Assembly (NCBI RefSeq): GCF_002803075.1
Contig: NZ_NNBK01000003.1
Span: forward strand, 248,001 to 312,000
Length of the DNA: 64,000 bases
Reading direction: 5' to 3'
DNA from: Streptomyces sp. CB01373
GTDB lineage: Bacteria > Actinomycetota > Actinomycetes > Streptomycetales > Streptomycetaceae
Shown: in pieces, positions 60,716 through 64,000 of the stretch
Layout of the letters: each line of letters opens with the position of its first letter
Numbering within the stretch: position 1 is the first letter of the stretch
Position numbers and translations under genes: made by a program
The notes under the pieces: model-generated
The model's database searches: none
Told to the model about the DNA's origin: nothing
What the model saw: the letters and a program-made list of their open reading frames with translations, nothing else

Positions 60716-61960
60716 TCACCTCTCGCTCCGCTGCCAGACGGAGGTGAGCGCCGTGACGGGGTTGGGGTCGGCCGGCGCTGCCGGCCACCAGTCGCCGTCG
60801 TCATGCCGGAGGTAGGGATACCAGCGGGTGTCGGGGCCCAGGCGCAGCTGGATGCGGTGGTCGGTGAGGGTGAGGCGGTTGCGCCAGGCCCTGAGGGTGA
60901 CCGGGGTGGTGGTCATGTCGGTGAGGGCCTCGGTCAGGGCGGTGCGGCCGGCTGACATCGTCGCCGGGTCGGGGGTGTGAGGGTGTTCGGCGACGGTGAG
61001 GCCGGTTGGGCCGCCGTACCGCCAGGCGCGGGTGAGGCGGGCGAACGCGGTCGGTTTGGCACCGGTGTTCTGGATGAGGTGGTGGAACCACTCGGGTCCG
61101 CAGTTGCTCGCGGCGATGCGTGCCGCGTCCTCGTGCTGGTTCAGACGCAGGCTGGTGGTGTCGCCCGTGAGCAGCCGGGCGGCGCGTGCGGCAGTGTCCG
61201 CCATCAGGCGTTCGAGGTCCGTGGCAGACAGGCCGGTGCCGGGTGGCGGGGCGGCGGGCAGTGCGGCGGTGTGGGGGACCGGTTCGGGGAGTTCGGGAAG
61301 GGACGGAGTGTGTTCGGCCAGGGCGGCCCAGGCCGCGTAGGCGTCGGCGGCCGGGAGGCCGGCTGGGGCCGGTGGGGTGGACGTCGCCTGGGTGGCCGTA
61401 CGGCGGGCGCGCAACTGGGCGAGGACTTCCTCGCGGCCGCGGCCGCGCAGGGCGAACACCACGAAGGGGTCGGCGTCGATGGTGGCGGCGATGGCGTAGC
61501 AGAGCGCGGCGGCGTGTTTGCAGGGGTAGCCCCAGTCGGGGCAGGAGCATTCGGGGTCGAGTTCGGTGGGCTGCGGGAGCAGTGGGACGCCGGCGTGGCG
61601 GGCGTCGTCGACGAGTTCGGCGGGCATCTCGCCGTCGAGGAGTGCGGCGAGATGCCCGGCCCGGGCAGCGATGGTGTCGAGGAGGGTGTCCCACTGAGCG
61701 TCGGTGAGGACGGGCAGGTGGACGGCGGAGCGGTAGGGGCGGGGCCTGCTGCCCTGGACGGCGGCTTCGACCTGGCCGGGGGCGATGGTGACGGGGCCGA
61801 CCATGCCCTGGCGGGCGTATGTGCGTCCGCGGGACAGGCGCCCCGAGTCCAGGGTGGAGTCCTCCAGGGCCGTCACCCATGCCTGGCCCCACCAGGTCGC
61901 GGCGAAGGCCCGCCTGCCGCGGGCGGGCACGCGGCGCGGGCTGGGGACCGAGGGGCTCAT
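60716..61960 (-). CDS. SWIM zinc-finger protein
   Basis: The 414-residue protein starts at ATG 61960, overlapping the SNF2 stop (ATGA). It has an N-terminal segment (FAATWWGQAWVTALEDSTLD, GRTYARQGMVGPVTIAPGQV), the SWIM motif CSCPDWGYPCKH (about 147-158; CxC...CxH) and a mixed C-terminal region. SWIM proteins of this kind are the usual partner of the bacterial SNF2/HepA ATPase encoded immediately upstream. They bind nucleic acid or protein targets for it. Confidence 0.9.
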   Translation of the reverse strand: MSPSVPSPRRVPARGRRAFAATWWGQAWVTALEDSTLDSGRLSRGRTYARQGMVGPVTIAPGQVEAAVQGSRPRPYRSAVHLPVLTDAQWDTLLDTIAARAGHLAALLDGEMPAELVDDARHAGVPLLPQPTELDPECSCPDWGYPCKHAAALCYAIAATIDADPFVVFALRGRGREEVLAQLRARRTATQATSTPPAPAGLPAADAYAAWAALAEHTPSLPELPEPVPHTAALPAAPPPGTGLSATDLERLMADTAARAARLLTGDTTSLRLNQHEDAARIAASNCGPEWFHHLIQNTGAKPTAFARLTRAWRYGGPTGLTVAEHPHTPDPATMSAGRTALTEALTDMTTTPVTLRAWRNRLTLTDHRIQLRLGPDTRWYPYLRHDDGDWWPAAPADPNPVTALTSVWQRSER

Positions 61961-64000
61961 GACTGCCTCCCCAGGGCGACGAGTTCAGCGAGATCGGCGT
62001 CGGACAGTTCGGTCAGAGCGGCCTCACCGGAGCCGACCACGGCGTCGGCGAGCGCGCGCTTGGATTCGAGAAGCTTCGCCACCTTGTCCTCCACGGTCCC
62101 CTCCGCAAGGAGTTTGTGGACCTGTACGGGCTTGTCCTGGCCGATGCGGTAGGCACGGTCGGTGGCCTGGTCCTCGACGGCCGGGTTCCACCAGCGGTCG
62201 TAGTGCACGACATGGGTGGCCCGTGTGAGGTTGAGGCCGGTGCCCGCGGCCTTCAGGGAGAGCAGGAACACCGGCACCTCGCCGCGCTGGAAGCGGTCCA
62301 CCATCTCCTCGCGCGCGGTGACGGGGGTGCCGCCGTGCAGGAAGAGGGTGGGGACGCCTCGTTCGGCGAGATGCTTCTCCAGGAGGGTCGCCATCTGTTT
62401 GTACTGGGTGAAGACCAGCACCGACTCGCCTTCGGCGGTGATGGTGTCGATCAGTTCGTCGAGCAGCTCCAGTTTGCCGGAGCGGCCGTGCAACGGTGTG
62501 GACTGGCGCAGGCTGTGCTCTTTCAGGAACTGGGCGGGGTGGTTGCAGATCTGCTTGAGCGCGGTGAGGAGCTTCAGGATCAGGCCGCGGCGGGCGATGC
62601 CCTCGGCTTCGGCGATCTTCGCCATGGTTTCGCGGACGACCGCCTCGTACAGGCTTGCCTGCTCGGCGGTCAGCGGCACGACGCGGTCGGTCTCGGTCTT
62701 GGCGGGCAGTTCGGGCGCGATGCCCGGGTCGGACTTCCTGCGGCGCAGCAGGAACGGGCGGACGAGCCGGGACAGCCGTTCGGCGGCCTGCGGGTCCTCG
62801 CCCGACTCGATCGCGCGGGCGTGCCGGTCGCGGAAGGCGGTGAGCGGGCCGAGGAGTCCGGGGGTGGTCCAGTCGAGGAGCGCCCACAGCTCGGAGAGGT
62901 TGTTCTCCACGGGGGTGCCGGTGAGGGCGACGCGGGCGCGGGCGGGCAGGGCGCGCAGTTCGCGGGCGGTGACGGCGTAGGGGTTCTTGATGTGCTGGGC
63001 CTCGTCGGCGGCGATCAGCGACCAGGTGTTCTCGGTGAGGGTCTCCCGGTCGCGGCGCAGGACGCCGTAGGTGACCAGGACGATCTCGTCGTCGGCGAGG
63101 TCCTTCAGGTGGCGGTCGCCGCCGTGGTAGCGGCGCACGGGGGTGGACGGTGCGAACCTGGCTGCCTCGCGCTGCCAGTTGCCGAGCAGTGAGGTGGGGC
63201 AGACGACGAGCGTGGGGCCCGCGGTGGCGGGTTGGGTTTGGCGGTGCAGGTGCAGAGCGAGCAGGGTGATGGTCTTGCCCAGGCCCATGTCGTCGGCGAG
63301 GCAGCCGCCGAGGCCGAGTTCGCACATCTCTGCCAGCCAGGCGAGGCCCCGCTTCTGGTAGTCGCGCAAGGCGGCTTTGAGTGCGGCGGGCTGGGCGGCG
63401 GGGGTGCGGGATTCGGGGTCGCGGATGCGGGCGACGAGGTCGGCGAGCGCCCCGACCGGTGCGCAGCGAAGAGTCTCCCCGTCCCGCTCCACCTCGCCGG
63501 TCAGCGCGGCGCCCAGTGCCTCGATGGGCGTGAGCGGTGCCATCCGGCGGCGCCTGGCGCGGGCGACCAGCTTCGGGTCGGCGACCACCCACTGGTCGCG
63601 CAGCCGGACGAGGGGGCGGCGCGCCTCGGCGAGGGCGTCCATCTCGGCCTCGGTGAGCGGGTCGTTGCCCAGCGAGAGCTGCCAGCGGAAGTCGAGGAGG
63701 GTGTCGGCGTCGAGCATGCCGGCCGCGCTGGAGCCAGGCGCGGTGCGTTGCCCGATCTCCGCGGTCGCGGTGAGTGCCTTGACCAGCTCGCGGGGCCAGT
63801 GCACGTCGACACCGGCCCCGCGCAGTGACTCTGTGGCGTCGCCCAGCAGGTCGAGGGCCTCGTCGTCGGTCAGCCGCAGCTGCTCCGGAGCCGCGTCCTT
63901 CAGCAGCCGGTCGAGCGGTGGCCAGACGCGGGCGCCACGGCGTAGCGCGAGCAGCGTCTCGGTCTCGGCGCGCGGGCCGAGCAGCCGCTCCACTTCGGCT
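61957..64000 (-). CDS. SNF2-family ATPase (5' end outside window)
   Basis: At least 678 residues are visible; the N-terminus is cut by the right edge. The helicase motifs are ADDMGLGKTITLLALHLH (Walker A), VVCPTSLLGNWQREAARF (Ia), IAADEAQHIKNPYA (DEAQ motif II), ALTGTPVENNLSELWALLDW (III), LVFTQYKQM (IV), LSLKAAGTGLNLTRATHVVH (V) and ATDRAYRIGQDKPVQVHKLL (VI). This is the bacterial SNF2/HepA type that moves on double-stranded DNA. Its stop overlaps the start of the SWIM gene, so the two are translationally coupled. Confidence 0.95.
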   Translation of the reverse strand, partial: AEVERLLGPRAETETLLALRRGARVWPPLDRLLKDAAPEQLRLTDDEALDLLGDATESLRGAGVDVHWPRELVKALTATAEIGQRTAPGSSAAGMLDADTLLDFRWQLSLGNDPLTEAEMDALAEARRPLVRLRDQWVVADPKLVARARRRRMAPLTPIEALGAALTGEVERDGETLRCAPVGALADLVARIRDPESRTPAAQPAALKAALRDYQKRGLAWLAEMCELGLGGCLADDMGLGKTITLLALHLHRQTQPATAGPTLVVCPTSLLGNWQREAARFAPSTPVRRYHGGDRHLKDLADDEIVLVTYGVLRRDRETLTENTWSLIAADEAQHIKNPYAVTARELRALPARARVALTGTPVENNLSELWALLDWTTPGLLGPLTAFRDRHARAIESGEDPQAAERLSRLVRPFLLRRRKSDPGIAPELPAKTETDRVVPLTAEQASLYEAVVRETMAKIAEAEGIARRGLILKLLTALKQICNHPAQFLKEHSLRQSTPLHGRSGKLELLDELIDTITAEGESVLVFTQYKQMATLLEKHLAERGVPTLFLHGGTPVTAREEMVDRFQRGEVPVFLLSLKAAGTGLNLTRATHVVHYDRWWNPAVEDQATDRAYRIGQDKPVQVHKLLAEGTVEDKVAKLLESKRALADAVVGSGEAALTELSDADLAELVALGRQS

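Overview
The window is high-GC actinobacterial DNA and looks like a Streptomyces chromosome. GTG and TTG starts are common, genes are often joined by 4-base stop/start overlaps, TTA codons are rare, and the family content is Streptomyces-like (DUF5994-, DUF6131-, DUF6286-, DUF6397- and DUF5709-type proteins, Asp23 clusters, an F420-dependent PPOX-type enzyme, a roadblock protein). It reads as accessory chromosome, with many IS elements and decayed genes between intact metabolic and stress loci. No tRNA, rRNA or CRISPR array was recognised. The gene at the right edge is cut by the window.

Layout. 1-4.4 kb is a scar of decayed DNA: an epimerase tail, a damaged ISAs1 element, an orphan gene (2389-2997), a second ISAs1 remnant, an aldehyde dehydrogenase tail and a hydantoinase-B-like remnant. 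4.5-6.0 kb holds small actinobacterial proteins. 6.1-12.2 kb has a GNAT/AAA+ fusion, a KimA/KUP-like permease and a flotillin gene behind a mini NfeD-like gene. 13.5-18.0 kb is an Asp23 envelope-stress locus: a leftward operon of Asp23, AmaP and small membrane proteins, divergent from an ECF sigma factor overlapping a ZAS-motif/Asp23 gene. 18.1-20.8 kb holds an IS630-type element carrying a passenger gene, then a decayed IS4-type transposase and a TPR-regulator remnant.

20.9-24.5 kb has an aldehyde dehydrogenase with its AcoR-like activator, then an exported amidase. 25.1-29.2 kb is the xylose module: ROK repressor and xylulokinase leftward, xylose isomerase rightward, with an AT-rich inverted repeat between. 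29.4-38.5 kb is ordinary chromosome (methyltransferase, PPOX enzyme, roadblock protein, DUF6397 protein, thioesterase, Ski2-like helicase, YdjM-like hydrolase, type B L31). 39.6-43.3 kb encodes an asymmetric heterodimeric ABC exporter. 43.6-49.4 kb has an L,D-transpeptidase-like lipoprotein, a MarR/ABC exporter pair, an MltG-like protein, a flavin monooxygenase and a YjbQ protein.

49.5-55.2 kb mixes intact genes (GtrA, a cytochrome b561/molybdopterin oxidoreductase, a PEBP lipoprotein) with decayed ones (serine recombinase, methyltransferase, acetolactate synthase tail, two membrane proteins). 55.3-60.4 kb is a compact glycan-type cluster: epimerase, then GT2, TIGR04282/CofC-like, methyltransferase and GT87-like mannosyltransferase genes, the last four joined by 4-base overlaps. 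60.7-64.0 kb is a SWIM/SNF2 pair.

The strongest leads are the sigma/ZAS-Asp23 pair with a CRP-like palindrome, the complementary decay of the two ABC nucleotide sites, the passenger gene inside the IS630 element, and the paired operator-like repeats upstream of the ABC exporter. All family calls come from reading the sequence; no database search was run.
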